From Oncomelania hupensis (lineage: Eukaryota > Mollusca > Gastropoda > Littorinimorpha > Pomatiopsidae), in contig CM072511.1 in assembly GCA_036898135.1 (NCBI GenBank), forward strand, positions 79,240,762-79,304,761: a stretch of DNA of 64,000 nucleotides, in the 5' to 3' direction. Both the position numbers and the translations under genes were made by a program. Shown piece by piece: positions 1 to 13,078 of the stretch (the stretch's first letter is position 1; the number at the start of each line of letters is the position of its first letter). The notes beneath the pieces are model-generated. The model worked only from the letters and a program-made list of their open reading frames with translations, made no database searches and was not told the origin of the DNA.

Positions 1-1409
1 TAACAGGAATACACAAAAGGCAAAGCTTAAGTGAGTGCATACCTGGATGAGTTACAATAATCTGTGTCAGTTTAGGCGGAATAAATACATCATTGAGATA
101 CAAAATACATTGCCATCAACACAAGAACAATAACAATGATAAGGAAAACATAATCATAAGCAACATACGAATGAATTTTAAAAAATATACACAAATGTAA
201 TAACAAATAAAAACAAAACAATTAGAAAAAGATAATGAAATAATAACAAAATAATAGCGAGAGATTCACTAGGAAACAGTTGCAGCAAGGAGTATATACT
301 GTTTAGCTGTGGTTGCTATTGTGTTACTCTTGCGAATATTATTTTGTCAGAAGAATATTGTGGCAATCATTATAAAAATTGCCGTTGAAATTTGTACGCA
401 TCACAGTTTTTGGGAAAGTTTTATTACTCAAAAGTTTCCTTCTAATCTGTATATAATCTGCATAGTCAATCTCTCTCTCTAATATATATAACTCTGTATC
501 TATTGATTGTAAAAAAAAAAGATAATTTGGTTATAATTATCACTGGATTAAGAAACTAAATAATCATTTAGCCTACAACTAAAATAGATCAGCTGTAAAA
601 CTAGTTTCATTCTCATAAAAGTAGGCTTACTAGTTTTAGGTTAAAATCTAATGAAACAGTCACTCGTTTGAATAGCTAGTTGCAACAGCTCTGTAGCTTG
701 TAACTTGAAACGGACCTTTTCTTTATATAAATCTTAATTTAAAAAAAAATAGCGGAAACATAAGATATAATCATACATATGAACAGGCCTACGTCTGTCT
801 GATTAGCTGTCTATAGTGTGTAGCTTATAGTCCGTGACTTGAAACTTCTCTTTCGTTTTTGAAGCTTCGGTTTTATAATGTAAACAGACACTTAAGAAGT
901 GAAGTTTTTTTTTGCCTTACTCAGGAGTGTAAATCAGGGAAGGCTAGCATAGGTCTACATCTAGCTTAAAAGCTGTTGATTGTTGAATAAACCTTCAAAC
1001 AAGGTCGATTTGATGTCGTTTATTAGTATGCTATATGGTACACCTCATTACTATCGACAGTCATAACGAGTACTATCAGTTTTATAAATTTAACTTCGAT
1101 GTCCTTTTTTTTTTAAAATCCATTCCAACGCTCGCCTGATTAAAAAAAAAAAAACACATCGCTGATAAGGTATTGCTTTAATGACAATGATCAAGTGTCT
1201 CACCGTAACTTTACAATTTACCAACGACATCATTATATATTTAAATTCATAGATTTTACATTCCACCCCACACACGTATCAAACAACACAAACTCTTGTT
1301 CCCCCCCCCCCCACCCTTCTCTCCTCTCTCTCTCTCTAGTGAAGTTTTGACTAATAGAACGGAAATTCATTTAATTGCCTTTTACCGTTACCCTCCCCAT
1401 TCTCCATCA

Positions 1410-1411
<2 letters not shown>
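1..1411. other. AT-rich DNA, no gene seen
   Basis: I see no coding signal. The stretch is AT-rich with short A or T homopolymers (for example near 510, 740 and 1,140) and a C-run near 1,302. Short open frames here have no recognisable motif. Confidence 0.6.

Positions 1412-1467
<56 letters not shown>
1412..1467. repeat. (CT)n microsatellite
   Basis: An almost pure CT dinucleotide run. It produces Ser-Leu repeat open frames on the plus strand that are not genes. Confidence 0.97.
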
Positions 1468-1472
<5 letters not shown>

Positions 1473-1679
1473 TTCAACTCACCTGAGTTTTTCTGCTGTC
1501 CCTCCATTCCAGGTAACTCGATCAGGATTGAGAAGCCAGGGAGGTGTGGCAAGTATCCTCCACACACTCCCACCTCTCAGACTGGAGAAGGAATTTACAA
1601 AAAACAACAACTTTGGAGCAATCAAATAACCCTTTTGTCAAGGGTCAAGCAATTCTTTTTTGTGTCTGCCGCTTTTCTT

Positions 1680-2370
1680 TTCCCTTTTTCGATGAATGAG
1701 ACACTGAATACAGCAGATTTTGAATTTAATCAAATCCTGGACGCAGCTTAACTCTTTCTTTTTTTCCCAGTTGAATCAAATCCTGGATACAGCTTCGGAT
1801 AGCTTCTTTCTATTGAAATGAAAGCTGGACAGGACTTCAGATAGATAGCGCTCTATCTCTTCCTTTTTACGTGTGCTGAATCAAGCACTGTATCCAAAAA
1901 TAGCTCTTTCCGTTTCTGCTGAATTCAACAGTAGATCTGTGAAAAGCTTTTGAATGTTATCTCTTGAATGACAGACGCTTAATCCAAAAAAAGCTCTGGA
2001 TATAATACAAGTCGAAATTATTTGTTTTCTGCTAAGTCAAACATTGAATCCAAAATATAACTTTATTTGTTTTGTTTTGTTCTTGTTTGTTTCCTGAATC
2101 TGGATGTACACTTCATATAGAGATTTTTTTTTAAAAATAAATATTGAAATTGAATAGAACTCTTTCACAGCACTATAAGTTTTTTCTGCTGTAATGAATA
2201 CTGAATGTAAAACTTCAGATGAACAGCTCTTTTCTACTGAATCAAACAATGAAGTGAATCTCTTTCTTGCTGATCAACTGAATACTAGTACTGTTCGTAA
2301 AACTTCAGACGCAGCTTTTTCTCTTTTCTGCTGAGTCGAATACTGAATAAATCCTTCCAGCGGCAAATCA
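1680..2370. repeat. Decayed tandem array, unit about 50-60 bp
   Basis: A phrase recurs in one orientation: TTTTCTGCTGAATCAAACA, then CTGAATCCAAAA, then ACTTCAGA and CAGCTCTTT. I can follow about ten to twelve imperfect copies, for example near 1,685, 1,767, 1,878, 1,916, 2,028, 2,190, 2,233, 2,270 and 2,328. Unit length drifts and every copy is different, so this is an old array rather than a live satellite. No open frame runs through it. Confidence 0.75.
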
Positions 2371-3260
2371 GATACAATCAGATGCAACCTTTCACAGTCG
2401 AATGTTGTATCTTGTTTCCTTCCCAACAGTAAGACGGATGCTTGATGTCATGAACAGACCAAATTCACTATACAGAATGAACCAAGACACAATATTAAAC
2501 GAACTAATAATACACAGTTGTGAACGAAAACGTGAATGACATCAACAAAAATCCACAGTGCTAAAGGATGTCCTGAAGAAATTTATTGAAACCACACTTT
2601 GTAAGCTGAAAATTAAGCTGTATACTATAACTTAATACCACAACGTTTACAAGCTTTTTTTTGTCTATAACAGCGCCAAGACTAGACGCTTGAGGTCAAA
2701 ACCAACTGGAGGAAATGGAAGTAGGTTACCTTATCTTTTGCACGCGATCAATTACACATTCTCCAGCTAATTGCAGCACTAATGTTGCGTTTCATCACGC
2801 ATCATGATCATCTACTTTAAATTTTACTCAATGTCACGCCATGTGACCTTTTAGACTTTGAACTCTGCTAATACAAAACATAAGTTTAGACCCAAAATCT
2901 TTTTTTAAATCTAAATTTCACAACATGAGTTCATCTCCAACTGTCCTGTTTTCATAATGTACAATGACTTATTTGTATATATTCTAGAATATTCGGTCGA
3001 GAGAAGAAACGGAAACAAGAGTTGCAATACGTTTAAGTAAGTCGTAAGTCGGGCCGTAAACCGGCAGATAATTTTTATACATAGAGATTGTGGTGGAAAA
3101 GTGCGGCCAGGAGAGGGCAAAAAAGGGCAAAGAGCCTTTAAATCAATGCCACCTATCTTATCTTAAAAACGCAAAATGGGGTAAAAAAAAACATTGTGAT
3201 AATATATCTTAAGAACAAGACCTGAGCTCTTGTAGCTTATATAGTGTATGCTTTTATTTC
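2371..3260. other. No gene or repeat seen
   Basis: AT-rich unique-looking sequence. Short open frames such as the 69-codon one at 2,911-3,120 minus carry no motif I recognise. Confidence 0.5.
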
Positions 3261-3461
<201 letters not shown>

Positions 3462-3615
3462 ACTGCTATACCTATACTGTGTAACAGGAATTGGTCGGCG
3501 ACCTTATTTCAGTAGTTAATATTGAAACAAAATTTCTGCTTTTTTCCGCTTCTGAGTAAACACTAGCTATTGGGAAGTGGGTGGGATGGTGGTGAGAATA
3601 GAATGGCGTCTTGCT

Positions 3616-3640
3616 GCTGCTGATGATAATAATGTTGATG

Positions 3641-3696
<56 letters not shown>

Positions 3697-3700
3697 AATG
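3616..3700. repeat. (GAT)n trinucleotide array
   Basis: GAT repeats with a few interruptions. In different minus-strand frames they read as poly-Ile, poly-His or poly-Ser, which explains three overlapping low-complexity open frames. Confidence 0.95.
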
Positions 3701-3938
3701 ACATTTCTGGGTTCGCTGCGATGATGTGTAGGTAACTGTGCGGATGTGCAAAAGGGAGGAGTGATAAGAGGTGTGAATGAGCAGAAGTTAACACTTGTGA
3801 CTCGATGAGTGATAAAGCAGTTACAATGAACTTTAACATTTAGCAGTTCGACGTTAGCGGAGAAAACAGGAGAACGCGACACAATGAAATTGAGCGAAAT
3901 AAACAAAATATAAAATTGTATTAGAAATGTTTAACATA

Positions 3939-3939
<1 letters not shown>

Positions 3940-3999
<60 letters not shown>

Positions 4000-4018
4000 C
4001 AGAGAGAGACAGAGACAC

Positions 4019-4052
<34 letters not shown>
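3940..4052. repeat. (GA)n microsatellite with GACA interruptions
   Basis: Two long GA runs separated by a short GACA-containing segment at about 3,996-4,028. Encodes only Arg-Glu or Ser-Leu repeats. Confidence 0.97.
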
Positions 4053-4055
<3 letters not shown>

Positions 4056-4754
4056 CAGAGGTGGAGGAAGAAAGAAGCAGAAGAATGTGTGAAATGTGTG
4101 ACTAAATGGCGGAGTAGAGATCTGTGACTTCACTTGTGTAAATGCTGGTCTTAAAATAAAATCTGAGTTCCTGACTAGGCTTAGGGAAGAGAGAGGGGGA
4201 ATGATAGAGTGTGTACATAGTAACAACCCTTGACTACAGCTGGTTCGGTTACTGTTGTACAGATGTTTGTTGAAAAACAACAAGGAATGGAAAATTAAAA
4301 TTATTTGCAGAGAAACCAAACAAATCCTAACTAGTGGGGAGGAGGTCGTCAAAAGAAAACGGTTGCTCCTTTAAGAGTTATAATAGACCCATGGATCCCT
4401 ATTTGCTTACCAGGAAAGAATAAATGGAGGATGCACTTAGCTGAGGAAAAAAATCCGAATCGTAACTGTTGAGGAAGCTCTAAGGTGTTGTGGGTTGAAA
4501 CGCCCCATTCGCCTGTCTCCCTTGTACTAGCTTAGTCTTACAAAAGTGAATACTCAGCTGGGAGCAGATATTAAAAGACACTATAATGCACGGAGGGGAA
4601 AACTGTTTTTATAGACGGAAAAACTCCAGGGTGCGGCGCGAAATTGAAGAAAAACAAGATACGAAAATAAAATAAAATAGGAATTGTATTACGTATACAG
4701 TACAGGAAGAAATACAAAGTGCATGTTTTACAAAGAAGACAAAGAGAAAGGGAC

Positions 4755-4755
<1 letters not shown>
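4053..4755. other. No gene seen
   Basis: Unique-looking AT-rich sequence between two GA microsatellites. No motif, RNA gene or repeat copy recognised. Confidence 0.45.
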
Positions 4756-4804
<49 letters not shown>

Positions 4805-4838
4805 GACAGAGAGAGACAGAGACAGAGACAGAGAGAGT
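4756..4838. repeat. (GA)n microsatellite
   Basis: GA run with GACA interruptions toward its right end. Confidence 0.96.
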
Positions 4839-5865
4839 TTGAATAAAAACTGACATAGAAAGTTCGAAATAGCTCAATACAAGCAGTTTCTTTGTCTTTC
4901 AATTCATGAAAAAGCTCAAGTTGTTGAATTCTTGAAAGAACAAAATTCTGAAAGCACTATAAGTGGAATGCTGCTATCATTTTGTTAATGAATCCGAAAA
5001 TAATCTGCGCAGTCTCAAAGAAGCATAAACATTCCTGGAAGTTCATTAACAATATATATATGACTGTGACATTTATTAACAGCCTGACAACTGAATGTTA
5101 ATGATGCTTACGTGGTTTGTTGTGAAACAATAACACTTTTTTATACAAGAGATTACAAACACTAAATGCATACGTCTATCGCATTTCATTATATATGTTG
5201 TCTTGTTGCTGTTGTTATTGGTTTGTTTGTTTGTTTTGTTTTGGACGTGAAAGTACCAAAATAACTGAATGAAGAAGTTGCATCCCCAAGAAAAAGCGTT
5301 TAAAATTAAAGCATCAGATATAAAGGGTACTTTCTGATACGCAAGATCCGCCTGAAGGCATAAACTCTCAAAATAGCATTGAGAAGAGAGTGATATGGAA
5401 CTTAACAATACACGAGGAGGGAGAGAGAGGGCAGAGGAAGTTGCTGTTCGGTTACTTTAAAACAACTTCTTCCATGATAGCTAAGACTTAGACGATGAAC
5501 ACTGCAATCAAACTGGACAATCACGTAGTATTAACACAACATTCCTGATAGGCTGAGCAGTAAACAATCAGGGGAATGCGGTTTGGTTCAATTAAGATCA
5601 ACATTTAATGTTCAAGCGAAATGTATTAATAGAACAAGAGAAATGTATATCTGTTTGGAATGTGATCAAGTGACAGCAATGGATGCAGGAGGCTACAAAA
5701 TAAAATGCAGGAGCGCAGTTAGCTGAGTACTCGAATGTCAGGCGATTCACATTGCAGACTATACAGAGGCAGAAGTTCAAACGCCGTTAACGGCCTGGAG
5801 TATTTATTTTTTTTAAATGAGACACTGCGTTTTTCTTCCTTCGAATAAGAGTATAAACCGAGGCC
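4839..5865. other. No gene seen
   Basis: AT-rich sequence with a short (GTTT)n patch near 5,217-5,240. The 110-codon minus frame at 5,076-5,408 has no recognisable domain. Confidence 0.45.
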
Positions 5866-6115
5866 TAGTCTGTGCACGCACGCATTTCATCGCATATCTT
5901 TAAAATCCTGACCCTCGGATCCTTGGCGGGTGAGTGCCGGCTACACAAATGCATCCAGCACACACTAGGTCCCTTCTCCCCATTCTCAGTCGCCTGAGAC
6001 TATGCGCCCAAAGACTGGAAGTGGGCGCCCCGGGCGCCTCGAATCAGACCTTGTATCGGCCAGCGCCTTAAGTGGCTATTGAGCTGGAAAAGCGTTATAT
6101 AAAAATTTAAAAAAA
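5866..6115 (+). mobile_element. SINE-like dispersed repeat, family A, copy 1
   Basis: One of four copies in the window; the others are minus strand at about 19.1, 39.6 and 62.5 kb. Landmarks in order are GTGAGTGCCGGCTACAC (5,930), a GTCGCCTGAGACTATG segment (5,989), CGGCCAGCGCCTTAAG (6,057) and the 3' end GCTGGAAAAGCGTTATATAA followed by an A-rich tail (6,083-6,115). The oriented A-rich tail and GCG-TATATAA end suggest retroposition by a LINE that recognises that 3' end. I see no clear pol III A and B boxes. Confidence 0.7.
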
Positions 6116-6699
6116 TGCAGGACTCGCGAACTGTTACAATTATACAAAGCTAAAAACAAAGCGCAATATAAAAGTTCTAGAACTCAGCAAGACAAGCACG
6201 TACCAAAAAGACAGCAACGTTTTGTTTCCTGGAGAAAATAAAAAAAAACATTTTTCAACTGACAGAAAAGGATATATATATATATATACATTCTGTCTTA
6301 ACGTTCAATGGACACCTCAACACTAAGCATTTTCAATTTCTTCACCATCTGCCCGCAACTCTTAAAAATGAAGACAAAAAGTTTTAAAAAAAAATTTATC
6401 TCAATAAATCCACAGAAATCCAAAGATGTTCCACTGTCTTAGAAATGTATGGAAACTTCTTTGTGTGTCTTTTAAAGAGTCTTGCTTTTGTTCCACATGA
6501 ATTTCAGAAGTTCTAAGTGTTCTTTTTTTCTCTTGTGCTGTTGCATACAAAAACTTCGCAGTTTATTCAGAACTTTTATTTACTTTCGAAGTTAGTGTAA
6601 GTTTAGTTTAAAAAGCTCTTGCATCAAAGACAATTAGCAGCAGATTACTTTAAAAGCTTGGTTATTGACTCTGATGTTAAAAATACAAATAATTTCGTG
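6116..6699. other. No gene seen
   Basis: AT-rich sequence with a short TA run near 6,272-6,288. Nothing recognised. Confidence 0.45.
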
Positions 6700-7075
6700 C
6701 TGAGAAGGAGAAGAGTTTAAATTGTGTGTATGAAAAGGAACAGCTCCTAATGTGGGTGGAAGAAAACGGAACAGTTCAAACTGTGTGTAGCAAATCCACA
6801 ACACTTGTTCTTTCAACTGAAAGAAAAAAAGGAACATTTTAAGCTGTGTATGGAGTAAAATGAAAACAGTTCAAAATGTTGAGTAAAAGGGAACAGTTCA
6901 AACTGTGCGTGAACAGAAAAGTCAGAAAGCCTTACAGCTGGTCCTTGTTCTTTCTACTGACAGAAAAAGGAAACGGTTCAAACTACCTGTGGAGAAAAAT
7001 GGGAAACAGTTTAAACTGTCTGTGGAAAGAAAAATGGGGAAAACTGAAATTGTGCGTATAAAAGTGTGAAAAGTC
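6700..7075. repeat. Decayed tandem array, unit about 33 bp with palindromic core
   Basis: The phrase GGAACAGTTCAAACTGTG, followed by TGGAG or TGAA and an A-rich spacer, recurs about ten times (for example 6,737, 6,770, 6,833, 6,866, 6,891, 6,970, 7,003). The core ACAGTTTAAACTGT at about 7,006 is a perfect palindrome and most other copies are one or two bases from it. Spacing is irregular and a short unrelated segment interrupts the array near 6,930. The small open frames across it are incidental. Confidence 0.75.
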
Positions 7076-7959
7076 AGAAAGCCGAAGGGTGGAAGTTTCA
7101 CTTTCCCAGCTGCAGGGGTCGAGGTCTGTATACTGTGTGAACGACTTGTCAGTCTGCTGACTAAACAACGAAGAAATGTTCTGGAATCCTCCTGTCTTTG
7201 AGGCATAACTTCCGTTCACCAGTCTTATAATTAGGTACCTTGCGCAGAGGTATTTTCATCTGTGGAATGTACTAAATATCTTTTTTCAAAGTAGCAATGG
7301 GTACCTGAAGTAAAAGGTAGTCTTCAAAATTAGATACCGATATTATACACTAAATCATCATTTGCTTTTTTTAAAAATATGTAGTGCATTGCCTTATACA
7401 TTTTGACTGTAGATAATGAATGCACTAGTAATTGAAACAACAGATAACTGTCTTAATATCAAATACGAATTCTATTAAGCTAGAAATGTTTGAAGTGCAT
7501 AATTGACATGAAAGAGATAAAACACAAATAAGACCTTTTTACATGGAAGAATTTTGTTCAGGTCAATATAGAGATTGCTATCCAGAATTGTATGCATTTA
7601 GCCTGTTTTACGTTTAAAGAGTAAGAATGTAAATAAACTTGAAAGCTTGTTTTATTTTATTTGAGGACCCATTGTGTTGTATTTTTGTTTTGTTTTTTTT
7701 CAAACTGTACCGGTTCTTCTACATTTTATGAACACTCATAACCAACTACAAGCTCACTTTTAAGTTTTCTTTAAAAAGCAGCCACGCCAACAATTAAACT
7801 GGAAAAGATAAAGCTGCCTATTCAGTCCCAAAACAAAACGCATAATCTAGCTTAAGTTAAATATAATTTATAGTTCTCCAGAACGGAACAAATACATCTG
7901 CAATATTACGGTAACATACATTGCCTAATTTAGTGTGCATCATATTGTTCTTGAATCTC
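7076..7959. other. No gene seen
   Basis: AT-rich sequence without recognised motifs. Confidence 0.45.
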
Positions 7960-8036
7960 CACAAAGCCTAACTGAGACTCGCTCAGTACAGTGATGAGGC
8001 GAACGTAAGCATCGGCTAGTCTCAGCTACGAAGTGT
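7960..8036 (-). repeat. Dispersed long-hairpin element, copy 1
   Basis: An inverted repeat built on CTGAGACTCGC (7,972) and its partner GGCTAGTCTCAG (8,013), with weaker outer pairing (CACAAAG against CTTCGTG-like sequence). Read on the minus strand, the loop GCTTACGTTCGCCT matches the loops of the copies at 19.6 and 61.2 kb, so both stem and loop are conserved. Function unknown; it could be a small foldback element or a structured RNA. Confidence 0.7.
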
Positions 8037-8745
8037 GCTTAATTTCTACTGTAAAAAAAAACTCCGACAGTCGAATCAATAACAAATATGTTGTTATTTT
8101 GATTGCCCAAGAACTTACTTCAAATATTCCTTCTTCTTTCGACTTAACTTTCTGTACCTAAAATTCCATATTAAGAAATCAGTACAGAGCATTGCCGTTT
8201 TAATTGGGCATAAAACGTGATTGCACGCTTTTTAGTTATCTTCTTAAATGTGACTCAGACTGAACCTCCTCATGTAGATGTACATTAAACGTCATTTAAA
8301 ACTAACATTCCAAAAGAAACAATCAATAGGCCTACTGAATGCATCGTGCTGTCATTTTGATGAGCCCAAAAAGAAAAAGAAAAAAAACACAAGAAAAACA
8401 CTATTTTAAATCTAAGTTTCTTCTTCTTCAGTTACAAGAAATCCACCTTATTCCCTAATTAATCAAGATTATTCTTCAACCTAATTTCTACTTTAAAAGC
8501 CAAGTTTCAAGAGCAAAGTTGTCTTTTTCTTCTTGTGAAATAACACCTCTGATGTAACTTGTCTGGCTTATTCTTATCTTACCGTTGACTAGTTTACAAA
8601 ACAGACGTACGCAATAAGGCGGCGAAGAACCACATTTTGCAAGGTATCCTAGTTCAGCCAGCCCTTCTATCACAATGCATAGGTAAAATAGGTAATGCTG
8701 AATGCTAAGACCTGAGTGTGACCTATAAGGTCATTTGTAACACTA

Positions 8746-8750
<5 letters not shown>
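8037..8750. other. No gene seen
   Basis: AT-rich sequence. The 61-codon minus frame at 8,488-8,673 has no recognisable motif. Confidence 0.45.
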
Positions 8751-8830
<80 letters not shown>

Positions 8831-8907
8831 GTCTGTCTGTCTGTCTGTTAAAAATCTCTATCTCTCTCTGTTAAATCAATCAATCAATCAATCTCTCTCT
8901 CTCTCTC
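8751..8907. repeat. (CT)n with GTCT and AATC sub-arrays
   Basis: Long CT run followed by GTCT repeats (about 8,829-8,848), an AATC patch (about 8,875-8,893) and more CT. Confidence 0.96.
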
Positions 8908-9639
8908 AGTCTGTGATTTAAAAAAAAGGTTGTAATGGTTGAGAAAGATAATATCTGATCTGCAATGCCTATCAATATTACTCTGCCATTAAAACTTCAT
9001 ACACTTTAATTTTCACTTTATATTATGAACTGGAGTCCCCGTAATTCATACCTACTTCCTTTATAATTCATTTGAATTCACAATTACAAATGATTTTTTT
9101 AATTACTTCATATTCAGATTCACTAACACCTCTATCTATTTAGCAGACAATTTAGTAACAATGGTTTCCTGAAGTAACATTTCCTCGGGCGCTAATAATT
9201 TAATGATTCATCTAATGAAACGGGATATAGATCTGTAATAACTTCTAAGTAACAAGGAATTTCCTAAAAATATCTGTAAATATAACTTTCTCTCACCGCT
9301 AGCAAGAAATGTTATTGGTTTATTAAAAAAACAAAAAAACAACAACACATGTAACATAACACGAATCTTAGTAGGAAATTTCTAAACTTACAAATACTAA
9401 TTTCTAAAGGCCTCAGTAAAATAAATAAATAAATAAAAATTCTTTTAAAATTTACCAATGTATATAGTTTTAAAATTCTTTCAACTCCAGCAAATAAGAC
9501 AATGATTGATAAAAAGGATGTATATCTAAAGACTATCTGTAGTAGGAAAACTGATAATACGCTGCAGATATAAAGTTTCTATGAGCACTATCGGGATATA
9601 TATTATGACCTTAATACTACTACACTAGACGTACGCTGT
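8908..9639. other. AT-rich DNA, no gene seen
   Basis: Very AT-rich, with a short AAAT patch near 9,420-9,437. No coding signal. Confidence 0.5.
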
Positions 9640-10340
9640 TCGAACGAGAGGTCATCGTAAGGTTAGTTGTAAAAACTGTTAGATGTAGAGTGGCCCTACA
9701 AATTCGCCAAGCCCCACTATCTTAGTATCACGAAGTGTACAACGTTTATCCAGTTTTCACACTAGCAATGACATAATCTTACACTAAAGGTCCGGTTTAT
9801 AAGGAGATATAACGTGCCTCAGGAGTGTACGTATTACCACGCGTAATTTTAATTACTTCTTTCCTGAACCGGAATGCTCTCCAAGTCCACTATCTTAGTA
9901 TCAGAAATATAATACGTTTATCTACATTTTCAAGCCAACTGCCAACATAGTTCTACGTCATGTTAGCTTGTAAAGAAATACTTCGCTTGAAGAGCTAGGC
10001 ACTAAAACTCTTTCTTTTTAATGCCAATTGTCTGAATCCGAATCTGGTGAAATACGTTTTGTGTATAAATTGCCTGGGCCAGTTTAAAATGTGTATGAAG
10101 GACCACACACAGATGCTTAATATGCCCTGTATTATGTCATCATGAAGAACATAGGCGCTGTTGCTTTCACTGAAATCTTTCTTTTCTTTTTCTAAGCCAT
10201 GTTATGTGTGAAGGGGGTTACGCACAAAAAAAAGTTAATTAAATCTTTCGTTCGTACGACATCGGAAAAGGTATCAAGAGCGTACGCACTGATAACAAAT
10301 AAAATATTTCCTTCCTATGCCATTTTGTGTATGTAAAGCC
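9640..10340. repeat. Weak decayed repeat, period about 150-170 bp
   Basis: CCACTATCTTAGTATCA occurs at 9,715 and 9,887, each followed by an ACGTTTATC phrase and a TTTTCA phrase. Shorter echoes (CTTTCTTTTT, then ATGCCA or AGCCATG, then TGTGTATG) recur near 10,006, 10,172 and 10,301. It reads as an old tandem array, but the later units are very divergent. Confidence 0.45.
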
Positions 10341-10669
10341 TACCTACTCTTAACTAGATATTTCCTGCGTTGTTTAAAAACAATATGGCTAATCATCGAC
10401 CACATTTGTCAATGTTAGCTGACGCACCATACTCAAAGGCCTAAAACAGAAATCACATCGTCTCGCATTTCACACTGATTGAAGCTAAGAGCTCTATGCG
10501 GGGGAGAGGAATATTTATTGTTGCGGACACACGTGTTGCTACAGGCTACTATCACTATCACACCTGTAACATCGAGGTTTACAAATACATAAGCGCTGCA
10601 TTCACAACTTCACAACTCTTGATCTTTCTGACTCACCAAAGAGTCTAAACACCCACCAGCACAGAAAAT
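10341..10669. other. No gene seen
   Basis: Ordinary AT-rich sequence leading into the CpG-rich segment. Confidence 0.4.
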
Positions 10670-11510
10670 AACAACAGCGGTAGTTCAGAGGGACCAGCCA
10701 GCAACAAGTATGGGTCTAGGCGATTACTCTTCAGTAAATTAACGAGCTCCACCGCCGAACAACAGCAACAACTACACAACACTTTAAGAACTTTGACTCC
10801 TCTTCAAGTGGCCGACGGCGGTGTTGGTGGTTGATGCACACGCTGGATTAGGTAGGTGTATGTCTTTCTCATTCCTCGACACAACTGAAGAGGTTTCAGA
10901 GAGAGATAGAGAAGAAACACACACACACAAACACACACACATAAATAAGGTCGGCTTGAAGACGCCCTAGCAGAAGAAGACACGGAGGGACTCCGATGTG
11001 ATAACACTCGTCCCCTCAAAACACAAACACTTCACGACGAGCAAACTGACAAGGATTCAGCTCAGGCTCCCTACTTCTCGTGTCTGCGGAGTGAGAGAAG
11101 GGACAAGAGCAAAAGGACAGGAAGAACGAGCGCTTCCTTCTCTTTTCTGTACTGAGTGAGTGCTTTACTAGCGGTACAAGGCCCCTATTACTACAATCTA
11201 CTCTTCTCTCTCTCGCTCTCGCTCTCCCGACTTTTCAACTCAAGGCGGCCTTTAGGAAAACCCCGCGCCTGCTCCTAAAAATTGCGCCGCGAAGGGCCCA
11301 AGGGGTACGGCGGTAGTAAGGGAGAGAGAAGAACTTGAGCCAAGGGAAGCCCCGTTTTCGCGCGCCAAGGCACTGACACACATCTCAGAAGCAGAGACAC
11401 TTCTTCACAAGAAACCGTGCACGAGGCCGCTAGTTGTACAGTTAAGGCTGTTGATGAGCAGTACAGCAAGGCACACACCGCCGCTACCACCACGCTACAA
11501 CGATCACAAG
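10670..11510. promoter_or_regulatory. CpG- and GC-rich island, possible promoter or 5' exon
   Basis: Base composition changes here: CG dinucleotides are frequent (GGCCGACGGCGG near 10,810, GCGCCGCG near 11,284, TTTTCGCGCGCC near 11,355), unlike the AT-rich flanks. This resembles an unmethylated promoter or first-exon region. Neither strand gives a recognisable protein: the 123-codon minus frame (11,275-11,646) and the 71-codon minus frame (10,804-11,019) have no known motif. A TATATAA-like string lies near 11,552. Direction cannot be assigned. Confidence 0.35.
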
Positions 11511-13063
<1,553 letters not shown>

Positions 13064-13078
13064 ATCTAAGTGTGTTTG

